DNA from: UBA1783 sp033808805
GTDB lineage: Bacteria > Bacillota_I > Bacilli_A > Erysipelotrichales > Erysipelotrichaceae
Direction: 5' to 3'
Length of the DNA: 64,000 bases
Assembly: GCA_033808805.1 (NCBI GenBank)
Contig: JAPXMY010000001.1
Coordinates: 321,180 to 385,179 of the forward strand
Position 1 is the first letter of the stretch, and each line of letters begins with the position of its first letter. This document shows positions 34,784 through 44,763 of the stretch, piece after piece. A model generated the notes under the pieces. It was given only the letters and a program-made list of their open reading frames with translations, did no database searches and had not been told where the DNA came from. The translations under genes were made by a program, and so were the position numbers.

Positions 34784-36745
34784 ATGAATGACTACCTTAT
34801 CAGAGCTTATCTAGATGACTATAAGCTGATCACAATTGAAATGGATATCAGTTTCTTTGGTGGTGAGTGTAATAGATTTGATCTGGTAAAAGAAGATTTA
34901 ATCATTCCATTACAATTTATCAGTAAAACAAAAAAGGATACTTATAATGAATATAAGTATTCTTTTGATGCTGAGATAGCTATTTCACAGCCTTATGAAG
35001 TAATGGGAATAAACGGATATACTACTCCGCTGGTGTATCGCTATATTGTCAAGACAGAAAGATTTAATCAGCAGTACTATTATGGTAATGATGATTTGGG
35101 CTCAGTTGTTGCCAATGGGATTACTACTTTTAAATTGTGGGCTCCAACAGCCAACAATGTTGTTTTAAACATTAATGAGCAGTATTTCAAAATGAAAAAA
35201 AATGATGCCAGTGGAGTTTTTTCTTTAGCTTTTGATGGAGATTTGACTGGCAGTGTCTATAATTATATTGTTTCAGTTAATGGAAATACCTATAAAACCA
35301 TTGACCCTTATGGTAAGGCAAGTACAGCCAACAGTAAGCAGTCAGTAGTAGTTAATCTGATAAAGGCTGAGTCAAGCGGACTTGATATAACAAAAGATCC
35401 GGTTATCTATGAGGTATGCATCAGAGACTATAGTGAAGAGGGAACATATAATGGCTTAATTGAGCATTTAGATTACATAAGTGATTTGGGTATTACGCAT
35501 ATTCAAATTTTACCAATCAATGATTTTGGCAGTGTCAATGACTATCATAAGGATGTTTATTACAACTGGGGCTATGACCCAATTCAATATCAGGCTCTGG
35601 AGAACAGCTACGGCAGTGATCCTGCCAATCCACTTTTGGTAATCAATGAGTTTAAAAATTTATGTGAAGCAATTCATCAAAAAAAGATGAAGGTGATTGT
35701 CGATGTTGTTTTCAATCACCATTATCACGCCCAAAGAAGCAGCTTCAATAGAACTGTTCCTTATTATTATTTCAGATATGATCAAGACAATAATTTTTGT
35801 GAAGGATCAGGCTGTGGCGCTGAGTTGGATACCAAGCTGAGCATGTGTCGCAAATACATTGTTGATACTCTGGTATATTTTGTCAAACAATTTGATGTTG
35901 ATGGCTACAGATTTGATCTGATGAGTTTTATTGATATTGATACAATGCTGGAAGTTGAAAGAAGTTTGAAAAATATCAAAGAAGATATTATGCTCTATGG
36001 TGAAGGTTGGCTGATGAAAACCTGTGAAACAGAATTGAAACTGGCAAATTATCAAAACAGTGAATTAATAGAAAATATCGGTTTCTTCAACGATGAGTTT
36101 AGAGATGTTATCAAAGGAAATTCATTTGATCTTTGTGCTACAGGATATGGTACAGGAAATCTCTGGCTGGCTAAAAGAACAATCGGACTGATGCAGGGCA
36201 AGAAATTTTATAAACCATCACAATCAATCAACTATATAGAATGTCATGATGATATGACCTGTTTTGATAAACTTAAGCATTGTTGTATCAATGAGATTCA
36301 TAAACAACTAGTTAAAAGACAGAAACTGTTGATTTCATTTGTGCTTTTATCAAAGGGAATCAGTTTTATACATGCTGGTCAGGAATTCTGCCGCAGTAAA
36401 AAGGGTATAAAAAACAGTTATAATGCTCCAGATAGTATCAACAAAATTGACCATAATAAAAAGGAAGAATATTATGAGGTGGTCAAGTTTACTAAAGATT
36501 TAATTGAGCTTAAAAAGGAATATTCTTTTGGTCTGGCTGATGTTTCTTATTCTGAAAAATCAGGGGTAATAATTGGAGAATATCTGGATTTAACCTTTAT
36601 CATCAATCCTACTCACCAGGATTTCCTTTATCGCTTTGATGGGCAGAAGCAGGTCATTCTTGATGGTGAAGGAAAAAAAGATTATCATATTGAAAATGAA
36701 TATTTAGTTAAAAATATTACAACAGCTGTTTTAAGGGAGCTATAG
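34784..36745 (+). CDS. Type I pullulanase-like debranching enzyme
   Basis: A 653-residue GH13 enzyme that hydrolyses alpha-1,6 branches. The type I pullulanase motif Y-N-W-G-Y-D-P is at 260-266. Catalytic residues by alignment of motifs are D378 in Y-R-F-D-L, E407 in Y-G-E-G-W and H488-D489 in E-C-H-D-D. A CBM48-like domain precedes the barrel (F-K-L-W-A-P-T-A-N-N-V-V). There is no signal peptide, so it acts on intracellular glycogen and takes the place of GlgX in this cluster. The ATG is directly after the glgP stop. Confidence 0.88.
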   Translation: MNDYLIRAYLDDYKLITIEMDISFFGGECNRFDLVKEDLIIPLQFISKTKKDTYNEYKYSFDAEIAISQPYEVMGINGYTTPLVYRYIVKTERFNQQYYYGNDDLGSVVANGITTFKLWAPTANNVVLNINEQYFKMKKNDASGVFSLAFDGDLTGSVYNYIVSVNGNTYKTIDPYGKASTANSKQSVVVNLIKAESSGLDITKDPVIYEVCIRDYSEEGTYNGLIEHLDYISDLGITHIQILPINDFGSVNDYHKDVYYNWGYDPIQYQALENSYGSDPANPLLVINEFKNLCEAIHQKKMKVIVDVVFNHHYHAQRSSFNRTVPYYYFRYDQDNNFCEGSGCGAELDTKLSMCRKYIVDTLVYFVKQFDVDGYRFDLMSFIDIDTMLEVERSLKNIKEDIMLYGEGWLMKTCETELKLANYQNSELIENIGFFNDEFRDVIKGNSFDLCATGYGTGNLWLAKRTIGLMQGKKFYKPSQSINYIECHDDMTCFDKLKHCCINEIHKQLVKRQKLLISFVLLSKGISFIHAGQEFCRSKKGIKNSYNAPDSINKIDHNKKEEYYEVVKFTKDLIELKKEYSFGLADVSYSEKSGVIIGEYLDLTFIINPTHQDFLYRFDGQKQVILDGEGKKDYHIENEYLVKNITTAVLREL

Positions 36746-37405
36746 ATGATCAATAAAAGTTGGGACAATTTTTTAAATGAGCAGTTTAATCAGGACTATT
36801 TTAAAAAATTGTCCTCTTTTTTAACGCAGCAATATGAAAAGAAAACTATCTATCCACCAAAGATTGAGGTTTTTTCCTCTTTTTACTTTACCGATTTAGA
36901 CAAGGTAAAAGTGGTCATACTGGGACAGGACCCCTATCATCAGCCAAATCAGGCCTGTGGATTAGCTTTTGCGGTTAAGCCTGGTGTAGTTTTGCCGCCA
37001 TCACTTATAAATATCTATAGGGAAATTGAAAATGACATCAATATTAAAATGTCTGATAACGGCTATCTGGTTAAATGGGCGACACAGGGAGTAATGTTGC
37101 TTAATGCGGTACTGACTGTAGAGCAGTCCAAAGCTAATTCTCACAGGGGAAAAGGCTGGGAGATTTTTACCGATAATGTTATCAGGTATCTAAATAAGCA
37201 GAATCAGCCAATTGTTTTCCTTTTATGGGGTAATAACGCTAAAGAGAAGATGAAACTTTTGGATAATCCAAAACATCTGGTGTTAACCAGCGTTCATCCA
37301 TCACCATTAAGTGCTCATCGAGGCTTTTTTGGTTGCCGACACTTTTCTAAGGCTAATGCTTTCTTAATTGAAAATGGTGTTGAACCAATAGACTGGAAAA
37401 TGTAA
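36746..37405 (+). CDS. ung: Uracil-DNA glycosylase
   Basis: A 219-residue family 1 UDG that removes uracil from DNA in base-excision repair. The water-activating motif G-Q-D-P-Y-H gives D62, and the DNA-intercalation motif H-P-S-P-L-S-A-H is near residue 182. Length is normal. GGGAG precedes the ATG, which directly follows the stop of the debranching enzyme. It has no metabolic link to glycogen; it sits within the same transcript between the two halves of the cluster. Confidence 0.95.
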   Translation: MINKSWDNFLNEQFNQDYFKKLSSFLTQQYEKKTIYPPKIEVFSSFYFTDLDKVKVVILGQDPYHQPNQACGLAFAVKPGVVLPPSLINIYREIENDINIKMSDNGYLVKWATQGVMLLNAVLTVEQSKANSHRGKGWEIFTDNVIRYLNKQNQPIVFLLWGNNAKEKMKLLDNPKHLVLTSVHPSPLSAHRGFFGCRHFSKANAFLIENGVEPIDWKM

Positions 37406-37406
37406 A

Positions 37407-38615
37407 ATGTTTAAAAATATAGAGCAGGCTATTGATTGGATTATCAAAAGAAAAAAAAGCGAGCATCAGTTCTCGGATTTTCTCAGTTACATAGAAAAGA
37501 TAGATAATCCACAAAAAAAATTGAAATGTATTCATGTAGCTGGGACCAATGGGAAAGGCTCTACTGTAAATTATTTAAGAAATATTTTGCAGATGGCTGG
37601 CTATAGAGTAGGAAGTTTTACTTCGCCTCATTTAGTTACCCATTTGGATAGAATCAGAATAAACGATAAAAATATTGCAGAAGAATATTTTTTAAACAAG
37701 GTAAATGAAAACTACAGGTTATGGCAACAGCTTGACTTGACGATGTTTGAAATTGATATGTTGATTTCCATTGACTATTTTTTGGACAATAATGTTGATT
37801 ATGCCATTTTTGAAGTGGGCTTAGGGGGCAGACTTGATGCCACCAACATAATTAATCCTCTTGCTGTTGTGATTACCAACATTGATTTAGAACATACCCA
37901 AATATTGGGAGATACAATTGAGAAAATCGCCTATGAAAAAGCTGGTATTATCAAGGAAAAAACTATCGTTATTACTGCTGAAAAGAAAAAAGAAGCACTG
38001 GATGTTTTTAAAAAAGTCTGTGCTGCTAAAAAAGCAAGGCTGATAACTGTTAAAGAAGCAAGACAGATACTGTTGAATAAAGATATAAGTTTTAAATATA
38101 AGAAGGGAAAATACAATATTCCAACAGCAGCTCGTTATCAGATAGATAATGCCATATTGGCTGTTGAGACAGTTAATCAATTAAAAAAAGAAAAGTTTCT
38201 AAAAATTAAACCGGAACAAATAAAAAAAGGACTGTCAACCAACTGGGCTGGTCGTTTTGAACTGGTCAGTGAAAATCCTAAAATTATCCTGGATGGAGCT
38301 CATAATGTGCATGGTATAGAAGCTCTTATATCATCGCTAAATGAAAAAGAAGAATATATTTTCGTTTTTTCAGCTTTTAGTGATAAAAATTACAGACTGA
38401 TGTTGGAAAAACTTATCTCAAAAGGCGAAGTTATTGTAACGGAGTTTAAAAGTGAAAGAAAAGTTAAGGCTCTAGATTTAGCTTCAAATCAGGATGTTTT
38501 GGTCTGTTTTGATTATTTACAGGCAATCAAGTATGCGCTTACAAAAAAGAAGACTGTAATCATTACTGGTTCACTTCACTTTATATCTTTAGTGCGAAAT
38601 AGCTTTGTTAAATAA
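37407..38615 (+). CDS. folC: Folylpolyglutamate synthase / dihydrofolate synthase
   Basis: A 402-residue Mur-ligase-like enzyme that adds glutamate to folates. The P-loop is G-T-N-G-K-G-S (about 46-52), followed by F-T-S-P-H-L, and the C-terminal domain holds D-G-A-H-N. It begins 1 nt after the ung stop, so the two are co-transcribed. The promoter of glgC overlaps its 3' end. The C-terminus is slightly short compared with many FolC proteins but the catalytic parts are present. Confidence 0.92.
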   Translation: MFKNIEQAIDWIIKRKKSEHQFSDFLSYIEKIDNPQKKLKCIHVAGTNGKGSTVNYLRNILQMAGYRVGSFTSPHLVTHLDRIRINDKNIAEEYFLNKVNENYRLWQQLDLTMFEIDMLISIDYFLDNNVDYAIFEVGLGGRLDATNIINPLAVVITNIDLEHTQILGDTIEKIAYEKAGIIKEKTIVITAEKKKEALDVFKKVCAAKKARLITVKEARQILLNKDISFKYKKGKYNIPTAARYQIDNAILAVETVNQLKKEKFLKIKPEQIKKGLSTNWAGRFELVSENPKIILDGAHNVHGIEALISSLNEKEEYIFVFSAFSDKNYRLMLEKLISKGEVIVTEFKSERKVKALDLASNQDVLVCFDYLQAIKYALTKKKTVIITGSLHFISLVRNSFVK

Positions 38616-38633
38616 TTAAATGCAGTCTATAAT
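38605..38633 (+). promoter_or_regulatory. Promoter for glgC-glgD-glgA
   Basis: TTGTTA (38605-38610), a 17-nt spacer and TATAAT (38628-38633), overlapping the folC stop. The leader contains a small AGATT/AATCT hairpin before AAAGGA and the glgC ATG. Confidence 0.7.
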
Positions 38634-38691
38634 GGATATATATAAAGATTAGAAAATCTATTTATAAAAATATTTAAGAAAGGACGTTATT

Positions 38692-39813
38692 ATGAAAACA
38701 GAAATGTTGGCAATGATTTTAGCAGGTGGAAGAGGAACCCGTTTGATGGAGCTTACTGAAAAGGCTGCTAAACCAGCAGTGCATTTTGGTGGTAAGTATC
38801 GCATAATTGACTTTCCATTAAGTAACTGCGCAAACTCTAAAATTGGGTATGTTGGAGTACTGACCCAATACGAATCAATTATTTTGAACTCGTATGTTTC
38901 TCAATCATCATATTGGGGGCTTGATGGCAGAGACAGAGGCACATTTGTTTTGAATCCTCGTGAAAAAGTTACTGGATTCAGCCTTTATATGGGTACAGCT
39001 GATGCGATCTATCAGAACATTGATTTTATGGATCAATATGATCCTGAGTATGTCCTGATTTTATCAGGAGACCATATTTATAAGATGGATTATGACCATA
39101 TGCTGGATTTTCACAAGAAAAACAATGCGGATCTGACAATAGCAGGCCTAACTGTTACCTTGGAAGAAGCAAGTCGTTTTGGTATTATGAATACCAATCC
39201 AGACTACAGTATTTATGAATTCGAAGAAAAACCTCCAGTACCAAAAAATAACTTGGCCAGTATGGGTATTTACATTTTCAATTATGATGTGTTAAGAAAA
39301 GCACTTATTGAAGATGCGCCAAGAGAAGATAGCAATCATGACTTTGGCAAGAACATTATTCCTAACTTATTAAATGAAGGTAAACGCTTGTTTGCTTATC
39401 CATTTGCTGGTTATTGGAAAGATGTTGGAACCATCGATTCATTATGGCAGGCTCATATGGACCTTTTAGCTCATGGTGATCCACTAAAACTAGATGATGA
39501 AAATTGGAAGATTTATACAGAAGACATTCCAACTACGCCTCAATTTATTGGTGAAAATGCAGTTCTAAAGGGAAGCAGCATTAACCAGGGCTGTATTGTT
39601 GATGGAACAGTCATCAACAGTGTACTTTTCAGAGATGTAGTTGTTGAAAAGGGAGCAGAAATTATTAACTCAGTAGTTATGCCTGAGTCAGTAGTTAAAA
39701 GAGGAGCAAAGCTTAAAAATTGCATTGTAGGAGAAAAACAGCTAATCCTTGAAAATGAAGTTATAGGTAGCGATGACAAAATTGAATTGTTCACTTCAAG
39801 GGAGGTAAAATAA
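38692..39813 (+). CDS. glgC: Glucose-1-phosphate adenylyltransferase, catalytic subunit
   Basis: A 373-residue ADP-glucose pyrophosphorylase that makes ADP-glucose from glucose-1-phosphate and ATP. The nucleotide loop G-G-R-G-T-R-L, the substrate segment K-P-A-V-H-F-G-G-K-Y-R and the C-terminal left-handed beta-helix repeats are visible. AAAGGA precedes the ATG. The ATG of glgD lies 1 nt after the stop. In Bacillota GlgC works together with GlgD. Confidence 0.95.
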   Translation: MKTEMLAMILAGGRGTRLMELTEKAAKPAVHFGGKYRIIDFPLSNCANSKIGYVGVLTQYESIILNSYVSQSSYWGLDGRDRGTFVLNPREKVTGFSLYMGTADAIYQNIDFMDQYDPEYVLILSGDHIYKMDYDHMLDFHKKNNADLTIAGLTVTLEEASRFGIMNTNPDYSIYEFEEKPPVPKNNLASMGIYIFNYDVLRKALIEDAPREDSNHDFGKNIIPNLLNEGKRLFAYPFAGYWKDVGTIDSLWQAHMDLLAHGDPLKLDDENWKIYTEDIPTTPQFIGENAVLKGSSINQGCIVDGTVINSVLFRDVVVEKGAEIINSVVMPESVVKRGAKLKNCIVGEKQLILENEVIGSDDKIELFTSREVK

Positions 39814-39814
39814 A

Positions 39815-40933
39815 ATGAGAGATATTTTAGGTATTGTTAATTTCGAAAATGATGCTGTAAGAATTGAGGGATTATCTAATTTCCGTTCAATTCCAGCAAT
39901 GTCTTTCTTAGGAAGATATCGTGTTGTGGACTTTGTATTAAGTAATATGGTTAATTCTGGAATTGACCACATCAAGGTATTGATTAAGGAAAAACCTAGA
40001 TCTTTAATTGAGCATATTGGAATTGGTTCTCATTACAATATCAACTCAAAGAGTGGTTCTTTACAGATTCTTTATTCAGACAAAAATATCACAAACAAAC
40101 TGTATTTCACAGACGTAAACCTATTAAATCAATATTCTGCTTATATCAAGGAATCTAACCAGGAATATGTTGTCATAGCTCCTAGTTATATGATTAATAA
40201 AATCAATTATCAGGATGTTGTTGAGCAACATATCAAAACAGGTGCTGATGTAACAGCTGTCTACAAACAGGTCGATGATGGCCACAAGCGTTTTATCGGA
40301 TGCGAAGAGTTTGATTTGATCAACAACCGAGTTGTATTGATGAAAGTCAGCCATGGTTCAACAAGTGTTAAAAACATCTCTTTAGAAACGTATGTAATGC
40401 ACAAAGATTTCTTATTGGATTTAATTGATGAAGCTGCTCATCGTTCAGCTGCTTACTCAATTGGAGCTTTCCTGGCTAATGATGACAATATTAAATACAT
40501 CAATATTCAGGGTTATAAATATGAAGGATATTTATCTTGTCTAAATTCACTGGAGGAATATTATAATACCAATTTAGAATTGATCAATCATAATAAAGCG
40601 AAAGAATTATTTGACCACAACTGGCCAGTTTTTACCAAGACTAGCGATTCTCCTCCTGCTTATTATGCTCCAAGAGCTGATGTCAAGCATTGTATGGTGG
40701 CAAACGGCTGTGTAGTGCAGGGTAAAATTGAAAATAGTATCTTGGGAAGAGCTGTTAAGATCAAAAAAGGTGCGGTAGTTAGAAATTCAGTAATTTTACC
40801 AAATGCGATAATTGGTGAAGATGCTATAATCGAAAATGCGGTAATTGATAAGGATGCAAAAATCCTGGTAAACAAAGAAATTATTGGTAACGAAGATCAG
40901 ATCGCATATGTTAGAAGAGGAGATACAATATAG
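39815..40933 (+). CDS. glgD: Glucose-1-phosphate adenylyltransferase regulatory subunit GlgD
   Basis: A 372-residue paralogue of GlgC. The N-terminal nucleotide loop is lost (G-I-V-N-F-E-N-D in place of the G-G-x-G-T-R-L loop), which is the mark of GlgD, while the beta-helix C-terminus is kept. GlgD raises the activity of GlgC in a mixed complex. The genes are 1 nt apart, and glgA follows after 2 nt. Confidence 0.93.
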   Translation: MRDILGIVNFENDAVRIEGLSNFRSIPAMSFLGRYRVVDFVLSNMVNSGIDHIKVLIKEKPRSLIEHIGIGSHYNINSKSGSLQILYSDKNITNKLYFTDVNLLNQYSAYIKESNQEYVVIAPSYMINKINYQDVVEQHIKTGADVTAVYKQVDDGHKRFIGCEEFDLINNRVVLMKVSHGSTSVKNISLETYVMHKDFLLDLIDEAAHRSAAYSIGAFLANDDNIKYINIQGYKYEGYLSCLNSLEEYYNTNLELINHNKAKELFDHNWPVFTKTSDSPPAYYAPRADVKHCMVANGCVVQGKIENSILGRAVKIKKGAVVRNSVILPNAIIGEDAIIENAVIDKDAKILVNKEIIGNEDQIAYVRRGDTI

Positions 40934-40935
40934 CT

Positions 40936-42357
40936 ATGAAAGGATTATTATTTGCAGCTAGTGAAGGCTTACCTTTCATTAAATCTGGAGGATTAGCGGA
41001 TGTTATCGGCTCACTGCCACAATGTATCAATGATGATGAGTTTAAAGTTGCGGTAGTAATGCCTCTGTATAAAAGAATTATGGATAACTTCGAACTTGAA
41101 GAGGTAGGAAGTTTTCATGTAAATTCTGGATTGATTGATAAGGATGCTGCACTTTATCACACCCATTTAAATGACATTGATTACTATTTCATCAGACAGG
41201 ATGATTATTTTGACCGTGATGGAATGTATGGTTTTGTTGATGATGGTGAAAGATTTGCTTTCTACAACAAAGCAGTTTTGGAAATGCTTCCACTATTGCC
41301 GTTTGAAGTTGATATTATCCATAGCCACGACTGGCATACTGGTATGATTCCAATTTTATGTAAGCAGGAGTATCGTGACAAGAACTATCATAAGATCAAA
41401 CATGTTTACACTATCCATAATTTGCTGTTCCAGGGTAACTATCCAAAGGAAATGATGAGATACTTCAATCTGGACTATAAATTCTACCAATATGGAGATG
41501 TTAAGTTTGATGATGGAATCAGCTTTATGAAAGCGGCAATCACCTATGCTGATAAGATTACAACAGTAAGTGAAAGCTATGCCCAGGAAATACTAACTGA
41601 TGAATTCGGCGAAAGAATGCAAGGTGTTTTAAGTAGCCGTAAATCAGATCTGGTTGGTATTGTTAATGGTATTGATACTGAAATCTGGAATCCTAAAACT
41701 GATAAATATATTCCATATAACTACAGCGTCACAGCTTTGGCCAATAAAAAGAAATGTAAGAAAGCTTTACAGAAGCGCTTAGGCTTAAGAGTAGCTGATG
41801 ATGTTATGCTGGTAGGCATGGTTTCAAGACTGACCTGGCAAAAGGGAGCAGCTTTATTAATAGAAAAAATGAACCAGATTATGGGACAGGATATTCAATT
41901 AGTTATTTTGGGAACTGGTGACAGTTACATTGAAAATCAATTAAGAAAGATTGAATATGATTACCCACATAGAGCAGTATTCTACTGTGGTTATTCTGAA
42001 GAACTGGCTCATGAGGTATATGCTGGGGTCGATTTATTCTTAATGCCTTCACTGTTTGAACCATGTGGAATTTCTCAACTCATTTCAATGAGATATGGAA
42101 CATTGCCACTGGTAAGAGAAACTGGTGGATTGAGGGATACTGTTGTTCCTTATAATGAGTATGATCATACCGGAACAGGATTCTCATTCCAGTATTTCAG
42201 CGGTGATGAGTTAATGTATATCTTAAAATACGCAATTCATGTTTACTATTTCAAACAGAAAGATTGGAAGAAACTGATGAGAAATGCGATGAAGAAAGAT
42301 GTAAGCTGGCAATTCTCAGCTAAAAAGTATAAAGATTTATACAGGTCGTTATTTTAG
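40936..42357 (+). CDS. glgA: Glycogen synthase (ADP-glucose)
   Basis: A 473-residue GT5 glycosyltransferase that extends alpha-1,4 glucan from ADP-glucose. The N-terminal motif K-S-G-G-L-A-D is near residue 17, and the C-terminal donor-site motif E-P-C-G-I-S-Q is near residue 375. AGAAGAGGAG in the end of glgD provides the ribosome-binding site. It is the last gene of the glycogen cluster and is followed by a strong terminator. Confidence 0.95.
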   Translation: MKGLLFAASEGLPFIKSGGLADVIGSLPQCINDDEFKVAVVMPLYKRIMDNFELEEVGSFHVNSGLIDKDAALYHTHLNDIDYYFIRQDDYFDRDGMYGFVDDGERFAFYNKAVLEMLPLLPFEVDIIHSHDWHTGMIPILCKQEYRDKNYHKIKHVYTIHNLLFQGNYPKEMMRYFNLDYKFYQYGDVKFDDGISFMKAAITYADKITTVSESYAQEILTDEFGERMQGVLSSRKSDLVGIVNGIDTEIWNPKTDKYIPYNYSVTALANKKKCKKALQKRLGLRVADDVMLVGMVSRLTWQKGAALLIEKMNQIMGQDIQLVILGTGDSYIENQLRKIEYDYPHRAVFYCGYSEELAHEVYAGVDLFLMPSLFEPCGISQLISMRYGTLPLVRETGGLRDTVVPYNEYDHTGTGFSFQYFSGDELMYILKYAIHVYYFKQKDWKKLMRNAMKKDVSWQFSAKKYKDLYRSLF

Positions 42358-42378
42358 CATCAGTAAAGGTTAAATAAC

Positions 42379-42413
42379 AAAGAGATGGATTTTAAATAGT
42401 CCATCTCTTTTTT
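42379..42413 (+). terminator. Terminator after glgA
   Basis: A perfect 11-bp stem AAAGAGATGGA (42379-42389) with TCCATCTCTTT (42400-42410), then T residues. Confidence 0.9.
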
Positions 42414-42456
42414 GGTTAAGCATTTGGTTTTACAGGTGTCTGTCTGTTGACAGGTT

Positions 42457-43347
42457 TTAATTTGACAGCTGTTTATATAGTTTTAAAATGTCATTTAAAA
42501 CATGAGTGTGAATAAAATCGCTGTTATAGACGATGTTGGTTTCTCTGATCATTGACAGGTTTTCAATTGGCAAGGCAGAAAGCCTGTTTTTTCTGACGTC
42601 ATTTTCACAGCTGCTTTTTGGCAGAATTGTCACACCGATATCTTTTCTAACTAAATCTTTGATAGTAGAGATATTATCTACTTCTAAGACAATATTGAAG
42701 TAATCGATGGATTCATTGATACTTCTAAGAGTTGAGTCAAAAAGCATTCTGGTGGCACTTGTTGGCAAACGCATAATCATTTTTTCTTTCTTTAAATCAT
42801 CAATAGTAACCATTGATTTTTTAGACAGCCTATTGTCATTTGAAAGAACACACAGCAGATAGTCGGTATCCATCATTAGAAATCTTAGATTTGGTTTATT
42901 GAGTTTTTCTTCTACAATTATTAAATCTAACTCATAATTTTCCAACATAGTATAAAGATTTTTTATAACATCTGTAATAATTGTTATGGATATTGATTCA
43001 TTTACGCTACTATATTTGCCTAATGTTTCAGCTATCAGATTGTTTTCTGAGGTATGAGTAATCCCGATTCTGATCTTAGTAGGCTTGCTGTCGCTGGCGG
43101 TAAGTTCATCAAGCAATTTTGCCTGTAGAGCCTTCATTCTTTTACCATAATTTATCACAATTTTTCCCTTTTCTGTCGGTTTCACTTCATTTTTACTGCG
43201 AATGAAAAGTTTGCAGTTAAACTGCTGTTCCAATTGTCTGATATGAGTTGAAACGGCTGGCTGGGTAACGCCAAGCCTGTTTGAAGCTTTGGTGAAGTTT
43301 CCTTCCTCGTTTAATACAAGAAGGGTTTCTAATTTTACATCTAACAT
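42457..43347 (-). CDS. LysR family transcriptional regulator
   Basis: A 296-residue LysR-type regulator with an N-terminal winged helix-turn-helix (F-T-K-A-S-N-R-L-G-V-T-Q-P-A-V-S, about 18-33) and a two-lobed effector domain. AGGAG precedes the ATG. It is divergent from a cation/proton antiporter, and LysR regulators commonly control the divergent gene. The 109-nt gap between them is very AT-rich with an alternating T-A stretch near 43366-43382, which could contain the binding site. The inducer is unknown. Confidence 0.88.
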   Translation of the reverse strand: MLDVKLETLLVLNEEGNFTKASNRLGVTQPAVSTHIRQLEQQFNCKLFIRSKNEVKPTEKGKIVINYGKRMKALQAKLLDELTASDSKPTKIRIGITHTSENNLIAETLGKYSSVNESISITIITDVIKNLYTMLENYELDLIIVEEKLNKPNLRFLMMDTDYLLCVLSNDNRLSKKSMVTIDDLKKEKMIMRLPTSATRMLFDSTLRSINESIDYFNIVLEVDNISTIKDLVRKDIGVTILPKSSCENDVRKNRLSALPIENLSMIRETNIVYNSDFIHTHVLNDILKLYKQLSN

Positions 43348-43456
43348 ATTCTTACTCCTATAAAATATATTTATATATATATTAAATAATATAATTTGAT
43401 TTTATGCAAGAAAAAAGATAGAATAGGAACACACTATTTTAGAAGAGGGAATTCTG

Positions 43457-44698
43457 ATGATTAATTTTTTACAGTTTTTAAAAGATAGCCTGTTTATACA
43501 GGCGCCAGAGAATACAAGAATCGTGATGGCTTTAGCTATCATGCTTTTGAGTGGCTTTGGACTGACTAGAATTACTAAATTAATGCATCTTCCCAATGTA
43601 ACAGCTTATATTGTTTCAGGAGTTTTAATTGGACCTTATGGTTTAAATCTGATACCGGCAGAGTTTGTAGAAGCTACCTCGTTTTTATCAGATGTGGCCT
43701 TATCGTTAATTGCTTTCAGTGCTGGCCAGTTCTTTAAAATGAAAAGACTGAAAAGAGGAATTGTTCCTTCTACAGTTATCGCCTTAACCGAAACGCTGTT
43801 TTGCAGTCTTTTAATGTTTGCTGTCTGTCGTTTTATTTTAGGAATCAGTCTTCCTTTCGCATTGATATTGTCTTCAATTGCTGGAACAACTGCTCCTACC
43901 AGCACCATTATGACAATCAGACAAAAAAGAGCAAAAGGAAATTTTGTTTATACGCTGATTCAAGTCATCGCAATGGATGATTTAATCAGTTTGCTGAGCT
44001 TTTCAATCAGTTTATCAATCGCTGTTGGACTGATGAATCATGAATTCAGTATGATCGATATCTTTATGCCAGCAATTACAAATCTGATTATTATTATCGT
44101 AGGTGGATTATTGGGTGTGTTTTTAAAGTTGTTGTTGCCAGATTCTCGCAGTGAAGACAACCGTTTAATCATCGTTCTGGCAATCTTGCTGGGATTTAGT
44201 GGGATATGTGCACTCTATAATGTTTCACCTTTACTGGGTTGTATGTCGATGGGGATGGTTTACATAAATATTTCTAATGATGAAAAACTGTTTGAACAGG
44301 TTAATATATTCAGCCCAGCCATTTTAATGCTGTTTTTTGTTCGAAGTGGCTTGAACTTCAAAATGGAGGGCTTATTCAATAACGCTTTATCAGTTAATTC
44401 AATTCCCTTGATGGTACTGGTGCTGGTTTACTTTGCGGTTAGATTTGTGGGTAAATATACCGGAGCCTTTATTGGCTGTAAAATCACAGGGAAAGATGAT
44501 TTGACAACTCAGAATTTGGGTCTGGCATTATTTCCTCAAGCTGGAGTGGCAATTGCTTTGGCTGCTATGGCATCCAGATCTCTTGGAGGAAGTTTGGGTC
44601 TCTCTTTAGAAACGGTGGTCGTAGCCACATCAATTTTATACGAGTTTATTGGTCCAGCAATGGCCAAATCAGCTTTAAAAAGAGCTAAAACATATTAA
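43457..44698 (+). CDS. CPA2-type cation/proton antiporter
   Basis: A 413-residue membrane protein with about twelve to thirteen helices of the Na+/H+ exchanger (KefB/CPA2) family. It has the typical G-F-G-L-T-R-I-T start of helix 1, S-S-I-A-G-T-T-A-P-T-S-T near residue 140 and the paired acidic M-D-D of helix 5 near residues 174-176, expected to bind the ion. No C-terminal RCK/TrkA-N domain is present. GAGGG lies before the ATG. It probably helps pH or sodium balance and may be controlled by the divergent LysR protein. Confidence 0.85.
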   Translation: MINFLQFLKDSLFIQAPENTRIVMALAIMLLSGFGLTRITKLMHLPNVTAYIVSGVLIGPYGLNLIPAEFVEATSFLSDVALSLIAFSAGQFFKMKRLKRGIVPSTVIALTETLFCSLLMFAVCRFILGISLPFALILSSIAGTTAPTSTIMTIRQKRAKGNFVYTLIQVIAMDDLISLLSFSISLSIAVGLMNHEFSMIDIFMPAITNLIIIIVGGLLGVFLKLLLPDSRSEDNRLIIVLAILLGFSGICALYNVSPLLGCMSMGMVYINISNDEKLFEQVNIFSPAILMLFFVRSGLNFKMEGLFNNALSVNSIPLMVLVLVYFAVRFVGKYTGAFIGCKITGKDDLTTQNLGLALFPQAGVAIALAAMASRSLGGSLGLSLETVVVATSILYEFIGPAMAKSALKRAKTY

Positions 44699-44730
44699 TA
44701 ATCTTCAATTGTGAAGATTATTTTTTTAAT
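44697..44730 (+). terminator. Terminator after the antiporter
   Basis: AATAATCTTC (44697-44706) pairs with GAAGATTATT (44713-44722), followed by a T run. The stem starts in the stop codon. Confidence 0.85.
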
Positions 44731-44763
44731 GCTATAATTAATTTAAATAAGAAGGAGAGCAAT

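Noticed and set aside
42421..42475. Hairpin-rich CTGTC/GACAG region after lysR as a regulatory RNA
   Set aside because: The pairing is short (5 bp) and there is no promoter or T-tract to support a separate RNA.
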